A DNA stretch of 64,000 bases from Streptomyces filamentosus (GCF_014654895.1 NZ_BNBE01000005.1:62001-126000), one strand, 5' to 3'. Shown: positions 41,202 to 49,567, numbered from the stretch's first letter. Notes: generated by a model from the letters alone, not told the origin. Numbers and translations are program-made.

Positions 41202-41648
41202 ATGTCCCGACGCAAGACCGGCCCCCGCCGCCGCCCGCCCGCGCCCGCCCCGACCGTCACCGCCGCCTCGCCCTGCCCCTGCGGGCTCGACGCCGCGTAC
41301 GGCGCCTGCTGCGGCCGCTTCCACGGCGGCACGGACGCCGCGCCCACCGCCGAACTGCTGATGCGCTCCCGCTACAGCGCCTTCGTCGTCGGCGACGCGG
41401 CCTACCTGCTGCGCACCTGGGCCCCCGGGACCCGGCCGGACACCCTCGACCTGGACCCCGGCATGCGCTGGACCGGACTGGAGATCGGCGCCGCCACCGA
41501 GGGCAGCGCCTTCCACCAGCGGGGCACGGTCACCTTCCGCGCCTCGTACGTCCACGGCGGCGAGCCCGGCTCGCTGCACGAGCGCAGCCGCTTCGCCCGC
41601 CACGACGGCGCCTGGGTCTACGTCGACGGCGACTTCCTCGACGACTGA
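41202..41648 (+). CDS. YchJ-family SEC-C motif protein
   Basis: The protein has 148 residues. The metal-binding N-terminus is CPCGLDAAYGACCGRFHGG, followed by the YchJ core: APTAELLMRSRYSAFVVGDAAYLLRTW, then MRWTGLEI and TVTFRASYV. The fold is NTF2-like with a zinc-binding SEC-C-type head; its role is unknown. GGGGGAGA precedes the ATG at good distance. An 18-residue basic/proline leader precedes the domain. Confidence 0.85.
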   Translation: MSRRKTGPRRRPPAPAPTVTAASPCPCGLDAAYGACCGRFHGGTDAAPTAELLMRSRYSAFVVGDAAYLLRTWAPGTRPDTLDLDPGMRWTGLEIGAATEGSAFHQRGTVTFRASYVHGGEPGSLHERSRFARHDGAWVYVDGDFLDD

Positions 41649-41655
41649 CCCCGTC

Positions 41656-41717
41656 GGTTCCCCCGGCCGCGCCGGTTCCTCTGGCCCTGCCGGTGGCCGT
41701 GCGGGTTCCCCCGGCCG
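41656..41717. repeat. Short direct repeats
   Basis: GGTTCCCCCGGCCG occurs at 41656-41669 and 41704-41717, with a degenerate copy (GGTTCCTCTGGCC) at 41673. They lie between the convergent YchJ and MFS genes. Confidence 0.5.
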
Positions 41718-41738
41718 GCCCTGCCGGGCCTCCCGGCG

Positions 41739-43844
41739 TCAGCGGCCCGGCGCGGTCCCCGCCGGGGTCCGCTCCGCGCGCCTCGCCGGGAGGCCCGTGG
41801 CGAGGTCCTCCGCCACGGCCTTCTTCGCGATGGCGTCGGCGGCCGCGCGGAGCTGGGGGCCGCTGGGGCGGTCGCGCTCCTGCTCCAGGCGGTCGGCGAG
41901 CCAGTCGCCCCAGGCGCGGGTGATGACCTCCGCCTCGCGGGCCCCGGCGGCGGTGTGCGAGAGGAGGTTGCCGTCCCGGGTGAGGAAGCCCTCGTCGACC
42001 ATCCGGTCGAAGACCGGGAAGATCACCTCGGGCGGCAGCCGCCGGCTCGCCGCGATCAGCCCGAGGCTCGCGTGCCCGACCGTCCGGGTGTACAGCTCCA
42101 CCTGCATGACCGCCCAGGCGCCGGCCGTGTCGAGCCGGGTGTCGGAGCCGGCGACGATCCGGCGGGCGGTGTCCGTGTCGACCCGGCGCAGCAGCCGTCC
42201 CACGGCCAGTTCGAGGAGCTGTGCCGAGTCGCCGCTGCCGGTGGGGGAGGCGAAGCCCTCGCCCATGTCGGGCGCGGCCTCCCGGGCCGAGTCGCGCAGC
42301 TTCACCTGCTTGAGGAAGAGGGCGACGACGAAGCCGACGACGGCGACGGGCACGGTCCACAGGAAGACGGTGTGCAGGGTCTCGGCGTAGGCCCGCACGA
42401 TGGGGGCGGCGACGCCGCCGGGCAGGGAGTGGAGGCCGGCCGGGCTCTGCGCGGCCTGGGCGACGGTCTCCGGGGGGATGCCGACGGGGCCGCCGAGGAC
42501 GGACGCCTCGGTGATCCCGGTGGTGAGGTTGGGCTTCAGGGAGTTGGCGTAGATGGTGCCGAAGACGGCGGTGCCGAAGGAGCTGCCCAGCGTGCGGAAG
42601 AAGGTGACGCCGGAGGTGGCGGTGCCGAGGTCGGCGTAGTCGACGGTGTTCTGCACGGCGATGGTGAGGACCTGCATGCACAGGCCGATGCCGACGCCGA
42701 GCACGAACATGTACAGCGACTCCAGCCAGGTGCCGGTGTTCTCGTCCATCAGCGACAGCAGGTAGAGCCCGAGGCCCATGACGGCGCAGCCGACGATGGG
42801 GAAGATCCGGTAGTGCCCGGTCTTGCTGACCACGTTGCCGCTGTAGATCGAGGCGATGAGCAGGCCGACGACCATCGGCAGCGTGCGGATGCCGGAGATG
42901 GTGGCCGAGTCCCCGTCCACGTACTGGAGGTAGGTCGGCAGGAAGGTCATCGCGCCGAGCATCGCGAAGCCGACGACGAAGCTGAGCACCGAGCAGACGG
43001 TGAAGACCGGGTTGCGGAACAGCCGCATCGGCAGCATGGGTTCGGCGGCCCGCACCTCGGCCCAGCAGAAGAGGGCGAGGGCGAGCAGGCCGCCGGCGAA
43101 GAGCCCGATGATGACGCCGGAGCCCCACGCGTACTCGTTGCCGCCCCAACTGGTCGCCAGGATCAGGGCGCTGGAGCCAACGGCGACGAGTGCGATGCCG
43201 AGGTAGTCGATGACCGGACGGCTCGCGGAGCGGACCGAGGGGATCGTCCGGGCGGCGGCGATGACGACGAGGATCGCGATCGGCACGTTGACGTAGAACG
43301 CCCAGCGCCAGCTCGCGTGGTCGGTGAACAGGCCGCCGAGCAGCGGCCCGATGACGGTGGAGACGCCGAACACGGCGCCGATCGCGCCCTGGTACTTGCC
43401 GCGTTCGCGCAGCGGGATCACGTCGGCGATCAGCGCCATCGAGGTGACCATGAGCCCGCCGGCGCCGATGCCCTGGAGGCCGCGCCACACGATGAGCAGC
43501 GTCATGTTGGTGGCGAGGCCGCAGAGGAACGAGCCGGTGATGAAGACGACGGCGGAGACCTGGAAGATCAGCTTGCGGCCGAAGAGGTCGCCGAACTTGC
43601 CGACGAGGACCGTCGCCACGGTCTCGGCGAGCAGGTAGGAGGTGACGACCCACGACATGTGGGCGGCGCCGCCGAGGTCCGCGACGATCGTGGGCAGGGC
43701 GGTGCCCACGATCGTCTGGTCGAGCGCGGCCAGGAGCACGCCGAGCATGATCGTGCCGAACACGATGTTGCGGCGGCGGCCGTCGAGCACGGGCGGTGCG
43801 GGCGCGGCCGGGGAGACGGGTGCTGCGTCGCTGGTCGTGGTCAC
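41739..43844 (-). CDS. DHA2-type MFS exporter fused to a MarR-like domain
   Basis: The protein has 701 residues. Residues about 25-520 have 14 membrane helices of the EmrB/QacA drug:H+ antiporter family. The signatures are LDQTIVGTALPTIVADLGG, motif A GKFGDLFGRKLIF, and FGVSTVIGPLLGGLFTD. After the last helix a cytoplasmic tail of about 170 residues resembles a MarR winged helix: LLELAVGRLLRRVDTDTARR, then SLGLIAASRRLPPEVIFPVFDRMVDEGFLTRDGNLLSHTAAG. The fusion could let the exporter sense or bind ligand or DNA; I also recall this architecture from other actinobacteria. The GTG at 43844 is the start; no divergent regulator is present. Confidence 0.85.
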   Translation of the reverse strand: MTTTSDAAPVSPAAPAPPVLDGRRRNIVFGTIMLGVLLAALDQTIVGTALPTIVADLGGAAHMSWVVTSYLLAETVATVLVGKFGDLFGRKLIFQVSAVVFITGSFLCGLATNMTLLIVWRGLQGIGAGGLMVTSMALIADVIPLRERGKYQGAIGAVFGVSTVIGPLLGGLFTDHASWRWAFYVNVPIAILVVIAAARTIPSVRSASRPVIDYLGIALVAVGSSALILATSWGGNEYAWGSGVIIGLFAGGLLALALFCWAEVRAAEPMLPMRLFRNPVFTVCSVLSFVVGFAMLGAMTFLPTYLQYVDGDSATISGIRTLPMVVGLLIASIYSGNVVSKTGHYRIFPIVGCAVMGLGLYLLSLMDENTGTWLESLYMFVLGVGIGLCMQVLTIAVQNTVDYADLGTATSGVTFFRTLGSSFGTAVFGTIYANSLKPNLTTGITEASVLGGPVGIPPETVAQAAQSPAGLHSLPGGVAAPIVRAYAETLHTVFLWTVPVAVVGFVVALFLKQVKLRDSAREAAPDMGEGFASPTGSGDSAQLLELAVGRLLRRVDTDTARRIVAGSDTRLDTAGAWAVMQVELYTRTVGHASLGLIAASRRLPPEVIFPVFDRMVDEGFLTRDGNLLSHTAAGAREAEVITRAWGDWLADRLEQERDRPSGPQLRAAADAIAKKAVAEDLATGLPARRAERTPAGTAPGR

Positions 43845-43928
43845 CTTCGCAGCGTCACACCGGCCCGGTCCCGCTGCCCGTGGGACACCGCCGAACAGGT
43901 GGCGGCCCGGCGCCGCCCGGTGGCGTTC

Positions 43929-44180
43929 TCAGGGGCGGACGGGCAGGCTCGGGTGGTGCTTGGCGAGGATCTTGTTGGCCCGGGCGAGGACGGCCAGCGC
44001 GTGCTCGCGGTCGGCCCGGTCCTCGGCGCAGAGCGGTCCTCTGAAGCGGTAGACCTCGCGCGCCGCGCAGTCCGCCTCGATCTCCGCCTGGAGGACGTGC
44101 GCGGGCAGACAGGAGCCGATGAGGGCGGCCACGCGGTCGGGGATCGGGACGGGTACGAGGGGCGAGGGCGAGGCGATCAC
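43929..44180 (-). CDS. Unrecognised 83-residue protein
   Basis: The composition is protein-like: a proline-rich start, then IPDRVAALIGSCLPAHVLQAEIEADC, an acidic middle, and HALAVLARANKILAKHHPSLPV, consistent with a small helical protein. The start is GTG 44180, with TAGGAC 6 nt before it, either an imperfect leaderless -10 or a weak AGGA ribosome site. I do not recognise the family. Confidence 0.5.
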   Translation of the reverse strand: MIASPSPLVPVPIPDRVAALIGSCLPAHVLQAEIEADCAAREVYRFRGPLCAEDRADREHALAVLARANKILAKHHPSLPVRP

Positions 44181-44533
44181 GGGTCAGTCCTAGCGGTTCG
44201 TGGGGGCGTACGGGAAGGGCTCTCACCTCCATACGTACCGGATGGCAGGGCCGGTTCCGGTACGGCCCCGGGGCCGGGGTGCGGCGGGGGCGCCCGGCCT
44301 CCCCGGCGCACGCGGGCGCACCCGCGGGGGACCGCCCGCCCCCGGTGATCGCGCACTCCGGCGTTCCCGCAGGTACGGGGCCCGGCGCCGGATCGGGACG
44401 GCGCAAGGTCCCTGCATATCGGGGGTGCGGACGGCCGGCGGGGCAGCCGTGCGGGAGGGACGCAAGCCCCGGGACGGTGATCCCTGTGTGAAGGAAATCA
44501 CGTGGCGCCGGAGCGCCGGAACCGGGATGATCT
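44181..44533. other. 353-bp intergenic region
   Basis: No gene is supported. It holds the presumed promoter of the 83-residue gene and the downstream side of the DNA ligase gene. A GGAGGTGA sequence on the minus strand near 44225 has no start codon at usable distance. Small dyads such as GGCGC-CGGA-GCGCC near 44503 could end the ligase transcript. Confidence 0.4.
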
Positions 44534-45592
44534 TCAGCCCAGCACGTCCGCCAGGTCGTACGAGACGGGCTCGTCGAGCTGCGCGTAACCGCAGGACTCC
44601 GGAGCGCGGTCCGGGCGCCATCGCCGGAACTGCGCGGTGTGCCGGAAGCGGTTCCCCTCCATGTGGTCGTAGCCCACCTCGCAGACCCGATCCGGCCGCA
44701 GCGCCACCCACGACGCGTCCTTCCCGCCGGACCAGCGGCTCGGCGCGCCGGGCAGCCGGGCGTCCTCGTGCGCCTCCTCCCGCGCCCACGCCGCCCACGG
44801 GTGCCCGTCCCCGGGATCCGTCCGCAGCGGCTCCAGCTCCTCGACCAGCTCGGCCCGGCGCCGGGCGGTGAAGGCGGCGCAGACGCCGACGTGCTGGAGG
44901 ACGCCCCGGTCGTCGTACAGGCCGAGGAGGAGCGAGCCGACCACGGGGCCGCTCTTGTGGAGGCGGTAGCCGGCCACGACGACGTCGGCGGTCCGCTCGT
45001 GCTTGATCTTGTACATCACCCGGGCGTCCGGCCGGTAGGGCAGGTCGAGCGGCTTGGCGACCACCCCGTCGAGCCCGGCGCCCTCGTACCGCTCGAACCA
45101 GCGCGCGGCCAGCTCCGCGTCCCGGGTGGCGGGGGCGAGGTGGACGGGGGCGGCGACCCCGGCGAGCACCCGCTCCAGGGCCGCGCGGCGCTCCGCCAGC
45201 GGGACGTCGAGGAGGGAGTCGTCGCCGAGGGCGAGCAGGTCGAAGACGACGAGACGGGCCGGACTGGTCCCCGCGAGCAGCCGGATCCGGGAGGCGGCCG
45301 GGTGGATCCGCTCGGCGAGCCGGTCGAAGTCGAGCCGTCCGCCGTGCTCGACGACGATCTCGCCGTCCACCACGCACCGCGGCGGCAGCCGCTCCCCGAG
45401 GGCCTCGGCGAGCTCGGGGAAGTAGCGGGTGAGGGGCTTGCCGGTGCGGCTGCCGATGACCAGCTCGGAGCCGTCGCGGTGGACCACGGCCCGGAAGCCG
45501 TCCCACTTCGCCTCGTACTGCATCCCGGGCGGGATCTTCTTCACGGCCTTGGCGAGCATCGGTTTCACGGGCGGCATCACCGGCAGATCCAT
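44534..45592 (-). CDS. ATP-dependent DNA ligase (LigC/LigD ligase-domain type)
   Basis: The protein has 352 residues. The adenylation lysine is Lys29 in YEAKWDGFRA (K-x-D-G). Further nucleotidyltransferase motifs are CVVDGEIVVEHGGRLDF, LVVFDLLAL, GLDGVVAKPLDLPYR and VMYKIKHERTADVVV. An OB-fold domain follows (GSLLLGLYDDRGVLQHVGVC). It seals nicks in double-strand break repair. It is divergent, with 52 bp between starts, from a LigD-type polymerase gene, the usual Streptomyces pairing. GACAAT 6 nt before the ATG may be a leaderless -10. Confidence 0.92.
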   Translation of the reverse strand: MDLPVMPPVKPMLAKAVKKIPPGMQYEAKWDGFRAVVHRDGSELVIGSRTGKPLTRYFPELAEALGERLPPRCVVDGEIVVEHGGRLDFDRLAERIHPAASRIRLLAGTSPARLVVFDLLALGDDSLLDVPLAERRAALERVLAGVAAPVHLAPATRDAELAARWFERYEGAGLDGVVAKPLDLPYRPDARVMYKIKHERTADVVVAGYRLHKSGPVVGSLLLGLYDDRGVLQHVGVCAAFTARRRAELVEELEPLRTDPGDGHPWAAWAREEAHEDARLPGAPSRWSGGKDASWVALRPDRVCEVGYDHMEGNRFRHTAQFRRWRPDRAPESCGYAQLDEPVSYDLADVLG

Positions 45593-45598
45593 GGGTGG

Positions 45599-45637
45599 AT
45601 TGTCCGATGTGCGGGGGATGTCGACCAGTTCTAGGGT
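45599..45637. promoter_or_regulatory. Facing leaderless promoters of the ligase/polymerase pair
   Basis: On the minus strand GACAAT (45604-45599) is 6 nt from the ligase ATG. On the plus strand TAGGGT (45632-45637) is 7 nt from the polymerase ATG. The two promoters share a 52-bp spacer. Confidence 0.5.
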
Positions 45638-45644
45638 GGCGCTC

Positions 45645-46667
45645 ATGGCACGCGAGGCGGCAGCGGTGGAACGGGAGGCCGGCGGGCGCACCGTCCGGAT
45701 CTCCCACCCGGACAAGGTCTACTTCCCGGAGCCCGGCTACACCAAGCTCGACCTGGTGGACTACTACCTCGCCGTCGGCGACGGGATCACGCGCGCCCTG
45801 CGGGACCGGCCCACCACCCTCCAGCGCTGGCCCGACGGGGTGACCGGCGAGTCCTTCTTCCAGAAGCACGCTCCCGGGAACCGGCCCGACTGGCTCCCCA
45901 CCGCGCGCGTCGCCTTCCCCAGCGGCCGCACGGCCGAGGAGTTGTGCCCGGCCGGCCCGGCCGCCGTGCTGTGGGCCGCCAACCTCGGCACCCTCACCTT
46001 CCACCCCTGGCCGGTCCGGAGCGCCGACACCGACCGCCCCGACGAGCTCCGCCTCGACCTCGACCCGCAGCCCGGCACCGGCTACGCCGACGCCGTCCGG
46101 GCCGCCCACGAGCTGCGGGCCGTCCTCGACGGGCACGGGCTGCGCGGCTGGCCCAAGACCTCCGGCGGGCGCGGCCTGCACGTCTTCGTCCCGCTCCGCC
46201 CCGAATGGACCTTCACCGAGGTCCGGCGGGCGGCCATCGCCTGCGGGCGGGAGCTGGAGCGGCGGATGCCGGACCGGGTCACCACCGCCTGGTGGAAGGA
46301 GGAGCGCGGCGAGCGGATCCTCGTGGACTACAACCAGGCGGCCCGCGACCGCACGATGGCCTCCGCCTATTCGGTCCGCGCCCGGCCGCACGCCCCGGTC
46401 TCCGCCCCGCTGCGCTGGGAGGAGCTGGACGAGGCGGTGCCGGAGGACTTCGACATCCGCACCATGCCCGCCCGGTACGCCGAACTCGGCGACGTGCACG
46501 CGGACATGGACGAGGAGCGCTTCGGCCTGGAGTCGCTGCTGGAGCTGTCCCGGCGCGACGAGGCCGAGCGCGGCCTGGGGGACCTGCCGTATCCGCCCGA
46601 CTACCCGAAGATGCCGGGCGAGCCGAAGCGGGTGCGGCCGAGCCGGGCGAAGAAGGAGGAGGGGTAG
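45645..46667 (+). CDS. ligD: LigD-type primase-polymerase
   Basis: The protein has 340 residues corresponding to the polymerase domain alone. It has ISHPDKVYFPEPGYTKLDLVDYY, then the metal aspartates in LRLDLDPQPGTGYADAV, then TSGGRGLHVFVPL and the late YNQAARDRTMASAYSVR. It fills gaps with ribonucleotides or deoxynucleotides at DNA ends. Together with the divergent ligase it makes a split LigD system. No ku gene is present in this window. An upstream ATG (45618) is possible, but TAGGGT spacing favours 45645. Confidence 0.9.
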   Translation: MAREAAAVEREAGGRTVRISHPDKVYFPEPGYTKLDLVDYYLAVGDGITRALRDRPTTLQRWPDGVTGESFFQKHAPGNRPDWLPTARVAFPSGRTAEELCPAGPAAVLWAANLGTLTFHPWPVRSADTDRPDELRLDLDPQPGTGYADAVRAAHELRAVLDGHGLRGWPKTSGGRGLHVFVPLRPEWTFTEVRRAAIACGRELERRMPDRVTTAWWKEERGERILVDYNQAARDRTMASAYSVRARPHAPVSAPLRWEELDEAVPEDFDIRTMPARYAELGDVHADMDEERFGLESLLELSRRDEAERGLGDLPYPPDYPKMPGEPKRVRPSRAKKEEG

Positions 46668-46793
46668 GGGTGGGGTGCGGAGGCGCGGGGATGCGGGGTG
46701 CGGGGGGCGCAGGGAAACGGATCGGGGGTGTTCGACGAGCCGCATTGATCGGACGTTGACGGTGTGTTTAGCGCGGCCCGGCACGGTGGAGCC

Positions 46794-47069
46794 ATGCAGA
46801 CCCACACCGACGTCCTGACCCTCCCCGCCCCCCGCCCCGCGGCCGACCTCGCCTGGCGCGAGGACGCGCTGTGCGCCCAGGCCGGGCCGGAGTTCTTCTT
46901 CCCCGCCCCGGGCTCCTCGACCCGCGAGGCCAAGCAGCTCTGCGGCGCCTGCGAGGGGCGCGTCGCGTGCCTGGAGTACGCGCTCGCGCACGACGAGCGC
47001 TTCGGCGTGTGGGGCGGGCTCTCGGAGAAGGAGCGGCTCCGGATCCGCCGCCTGCGCGGCGGCGAGTGA
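46794..47069 (+). CDS. WhiB-family iron-sulfur regulator
   Basis: The protein has 91 residues. Four cysteines (27, 50, 53, 59) in ALCAQ and LCGACEGRVACLEYAL bind a 4Fe-4S cluster. GVWGGLSEKERLRIRR is the turn and basic tail that contacts sigma factor and DNA. GGTGGAG precedes the ATG. By position near the ssgD-like gene and DNA ligase it may be WblH, which is a recollection rather than a test. It is convergent with the desaturase gene across a hexamer-repeat spacer. Confidence 0.9.
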   Translation: MQTHTDVLTLPAPRPAADLAWREDALCAQAGPEFFFPAPGSSTREAKQLCGACEGRVACLEYALAHDERFGVWGGLSEKERLRIRRLRGGE

Positions 47070-47124
47070 CCGCCGCGCGAGCGGACGCGGGGGGACCGGA
47101 GCCGGGGAGCGGACCGTACCGCCG

Positions 47125-47187
47125 GGCCCGGACCCGGACCTGGGTGCGGACCCGGAACCGGATGTGGACCCGGAACCGGACCCGGGG
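47125..47187. repeat. Degenerate GGACCC/GGAACC hexamer repeat
   Basis: The spacer between two convergent genes is built of imperfect CCCGGA/GGAACC units, including two copies of GGACCCGGAACCGGA. It is low-complexity DNA without an open frame I would defend. Confidence 0.5.
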
Positions 47188-47234
47188 CGGGTACGCGTCC
47201 TGCCGGGGTGCGGATCCGGCCCGGGTGCGGCCGG

Positions 47235-48209
47235 TCAGCCGGCGGCGCGGGCGGCCATCCGGGCCTTGCGGGCGGCCAGCTTCGCGTCGAACTTGGCGGC
47301 CTCGGTGTCCAGGCCGTTCATGAAGAGGCCCAGCTCCTCCTGGGCGCGCAGCCCGTCGGGGCCGAGGCCGGAGATCTCCAGGACCTTCAGGTGCCGGATG
47401 ACCGGCTCCAGGACGTCGTCGTGGTGGATGCGCATGTTGTAGATCTCGCCGATCGCCATCTGCGCGGCGGCCCGCTCGAAGCCGGGGATGCCGTGGCCGG
47501 GCATCCGGAAGTCGACCACCACGTCCCGGACGGCCTGCATGGCGAGGTCGGGGGCGATCTCCAGCGCCGCCTTCAGCAGGTTGCGGTAGAAGATCATGTG
47601 CAGGTTCTCGTCGAGCGCGATGCGGGCGAGCATCCGGTCGCAGACGGGATCGCCGGACTGGTGGCCGGTGTTGCGGTGCGAGATGCGGGTGGCGAGCTCC
47701 TGGAAGGCCACGTACGCGACGGAGTGCAGCATCGAGTGGCGGTTGTCCGACTCGAAGCCCTCGCTCATGTGGGACATCCGGAACTGCTCCAGCTTGTCCG
47801 GGTCCACGGCGCGCGAGGCGAGCAGGTAGTCGCGCATGACGATGCCGTGCCGGCCCTCCTCCGCGGTCCAGCGGTGCACCCAGGTGCCCCAGGCGCCGTC
47901 GCGGCCGAAGAGCGAGGCGATCTCGTGGTGGTAGCTCGGCAGGTTGTCCTCGGTCAGGAGGTTCACCACGAGCGCGGTCTTCCCTATGTCCGTGACCTTG
48001 GACTGCGACGGGTCCCACGCCTCGCCGTCCTCGAAGAAGCCCGGGAAGTTCCGCCCGTCCGACCACGGCACGTACTCGTGCGGCATCCAGTCCTTGACGA
48101 CCTTGAGGTGCCGGTTGAGCTCCTTCTCGACGACCTCTTCCAGCGCGTACAGCAACCGGGCGTCGGTCCACCCGGCCGAACTGTCGAGGTGGGGAGAGGT
48201 GAGCGTCAC
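47235..48209 (-). CDS. Acyl-ACP desaturase (FA_desaturase_2)
   Basis: The protein has 324 residues. The diiron ligands are in two E-x-x-H motifs: TAEEGRHGIVMRDYL and ALDENLHMIFYRNLL, with a glutamate in LTEDNLPSYHHEIASLF. It inserts a double bond into acyl-ACP using oxygen and reduced ferredoxin, as DesA-type enzymes do in mycobacteria. GTG 48209 has AGGAG upstream. A 33-bp palindrome lies just upstream of the start, so expression is probably repressed by a dimeric regulator responding to fatty-acid status. The C-terminal 15 residues are Ala/Arg-rich. Confidence 0.92.
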   Translation of the reverse strand: MTLTSPHLDSSAGWTDARLLYALEEVVEKELNRHLKVVKDWMPHEYVPWSDGRNFPGFFEDGEAWDPSQSKVTDIGKTALVVNLLTEDNLPSYHHEIASLFGRDGAWGTWVHRWTAEEGRHGIVMRDYLLASRAVDPDKLEQFRMSHMSEGFESDNRHSMLHSVAYVAFQELATRISHRNTGHQSGDPVCDRMLARIALDENLHMIFYRNLLKAALEIAPDLAMQAVRDVVVDFRMPGHGIPGFERAAAQMAIGEIYNMRIHHDDVLEPVIRHLKVLEISGLGPDGLRAQEELGLFMNGLDTEAAKFDAKLAARKARMAARAAG

Positions 48210-48246
48210 GGGAACTCCTGGGGACGGAGACAGGGCAAACGGAACT

Positions 48247-48279
48247 ACCTACGGACTCGTAGGTTACGAGACCGTAGGT
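48247..48279. promoter_or_regulatory. 33-bp palindromic operator upstream of the desaturase
   Basis: CCTACGG-A-CTCGTA-GGT-TACGAG-A-CCGTAGG, plus one flanking pair, is symmetrical around 48263 with a single mismatch per arm. CGTAGGTTA is also present twice at a 15-bp interval. The site lies 38 bp from the GTG and is of the size bound by TetR-family dimers. Confidence 0.75.
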
Positions 48280-48389
48280 TAAGGCCCCCGTAAAGCGTGA
48301 CCAACCCCCGCTCGGACGATGTCCGGTTACGTTCTGTTATGTTCCCTGGTCAGTCCTGGGAAAAGAGACACAGGTCACGTCGGGGGAGG

Positions 48390-48428
48390 TCACCCGTGAA
48401 CGGGAGGGGATCACCCGTGAACAACTGA
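48390..48428 (+). other. 12-bp direct repeats with a 10-codon frame
   Basis: TCACCCGTGAAC occurs at 48390-48401 and 48411-48422, 21 bp (two helical turns) apart. A short plus-strand frame GTG...TGA (48396-48428, 10 residues) begins after GGGGGAGG at good spacing. It could be a leader peptide or a chance product of the repeat. Confidence 0.35.
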
Positions 48429-48436
48429 ACGGCCGC

Positions 48437-48706
48437 TCAGAGCAGATGGTCCGCGGCCCCCGACTTCACCGCGGAGATCAGCGCGCGCAGTGCCTCCACC
48501 GAGTCGCTGACGTACTCGCCGGGGGCGAGGGTCGAGCCGATGTAGGCACGGCCGGAGTCGTCGAGGCCGAAGCGGAAGCAGTTGGCGCCCTCGCTGCAGA
48601 ACGCCTCGCCCCAGGCGATGTCGGCGGAGGGGGCGGTGGCGGCGGCCGGCTTGGCGGCGGGGCGGGCGGCGGGGGACGCGGCGGCGGCGTCGAGGGTGTG
48701 GGGCAT
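48437..48706 (-). CDS. DUF397 protein (second whiJ-like locus)
   Basis: The protein has 89 residues. A 30-residue Ala/Pro leader is followed by a DUF397-type core: EGANCFRFGLDDSGRAYIGSTLAPGEYVSDSVEALRALISAVKSGAADHLL. It begins 15 bp after the XRE stop codon and should be co-translated with it. GGAGG lies upstream of the ATG. The core departs from the usual W-x-K-S-S-x-S start of DUF397, so it is a divergent member. Confidence 0.8.
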   Translation of the reverse strand: MPHTLDAAAASPAARPAAKPAAATAPSADIAWGEAFCSEGANCFRFGLDDSGRAYIGSTLAPGEYVSDSVEALRALISAVKSGAADHLL

Positions 48707-48721
48707 GGTGGAGGGGGTCCT

Positions 48722-49567
48722 TCACAGGTCCTGGGCCAGGGAGTGGACGAACGCGCGTGAGTCGGCGGTGGACAGGGCGAGTCCGCGCAGCCGGTCCAGC
48801 AGTCCCCGGTACCGGCGCAGCTTCATGTCGGCGTCGAGGAGGATCGAGCCGTGCGAGGAGTCGAGCTGCACGGTGTCGAGGTGCGGCACGGGCGCGGACA
48901 CATAGGTGAACGACTGCCCGGCCCCCGGGAAACCCCCGGCGGCGAACGGGATCACCCGCACGGTGACGGTGGCCCGCTCGGACTGCTCCAGGATGTGCTC
49001 CAGCTGTGCGCGGGCGACCTTCGGGCCGCCGAACTGCATGCGCAGCGCCGCCTCGTGGATCACCGCCTCGTACGGCACCGGCCGGTCCAGGACCTCCTGG
49101 CGGCGCAGCCGCAGGGCGAGCCGGGCCTCCAGGTCGGGGCCGGGCAGCGGCGGCACGGCGGTGTCGAAGACCGCCCGCGCCTGCTCCTCGGTCTGGAGCA
49201 GTCCGGGCACGTGGGTGGTCACGGCGGTGGCCAACTCGGACGCGTGGTACTCCAGTTCGGCGATGTCCAGGAGGGCGGGCGGGAGGAGGCCGCGGTGCTC
49301 CTCCCACCAGCCGCGGTCCCGCTCCTGGGCCATGCCGGCGAGCAGGTCCACCAGGGCCGTGTCGGGGCAGCCGTAGTTGAAGGCCAGGGTCCGCACTCGC
49401 TCGGGGCTGATGCCGAAGCGGCCGGACTCCACGTTGGGGATGCGGGTGCGGTCGACGCCCAGGAGGGCGGCGGCCTGCTGGGCCGACATCCCCGACTGTT
49501 CGCGCAGCTTGCGCAGTTCGGCGCCGAGCCGCTGCTGGCGCGCGGTCGGACTGCTCCTGGGTGGCAC
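48722..49567 (-). CDS. XRE regulator with DUF5753 (second whiJ-like locus)
   Basis: The protein has 281 residues from GTG 49567 (GGGAGAAG upstream). The helix-turn-helix is LGAELRKLREQSGMSAQQAAALLGVDRTRIPNVESGRFG. DUF5753 follows (THVPGLLQTEEQARAVFDTA, RRQEVLDRPVPYEAVIHEAALRM, VRVIPFAAGGFP). It is divergent from an ATP-binding gene across a 216-bp region with an inverted repeat. It mirrors the locus at 36.5-38.8 kb but is inverted. Confidence 0.9.
   Translation of the reverse strand: MPPRSSPTARQQRLGAELRKLREQSGMSAQQAAALLGVDRTRIPNVESGRFGISPERVRTLAFNYGCPDTALVDLLAGMAQERDRGWWEEHRGLLPPALLDIAELEYHASELATAVTTHVPGLLQTEEQARAVFDTAVPPLPGPDLEARLALRLRRQEVLDRPVPYEAVIHEAALRMQFGGPKVARAQLEHILEQSERATVTVRVIPFAAGGFPGAGQSFTYVSAPVPHLDTVQLDSSHGSILLDADMKLRRYRGLLDRLRGLALSTADSRAFVHSLAQDL

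Noticed and set aside
47101..47230. Coding sequence across the GGACCC/GGAACC repeat
   Set aside because: Frames there give simple Pro/Asp/Arg or Thr/Arg repeats without start signals; it is better read as low-complexity spacer.
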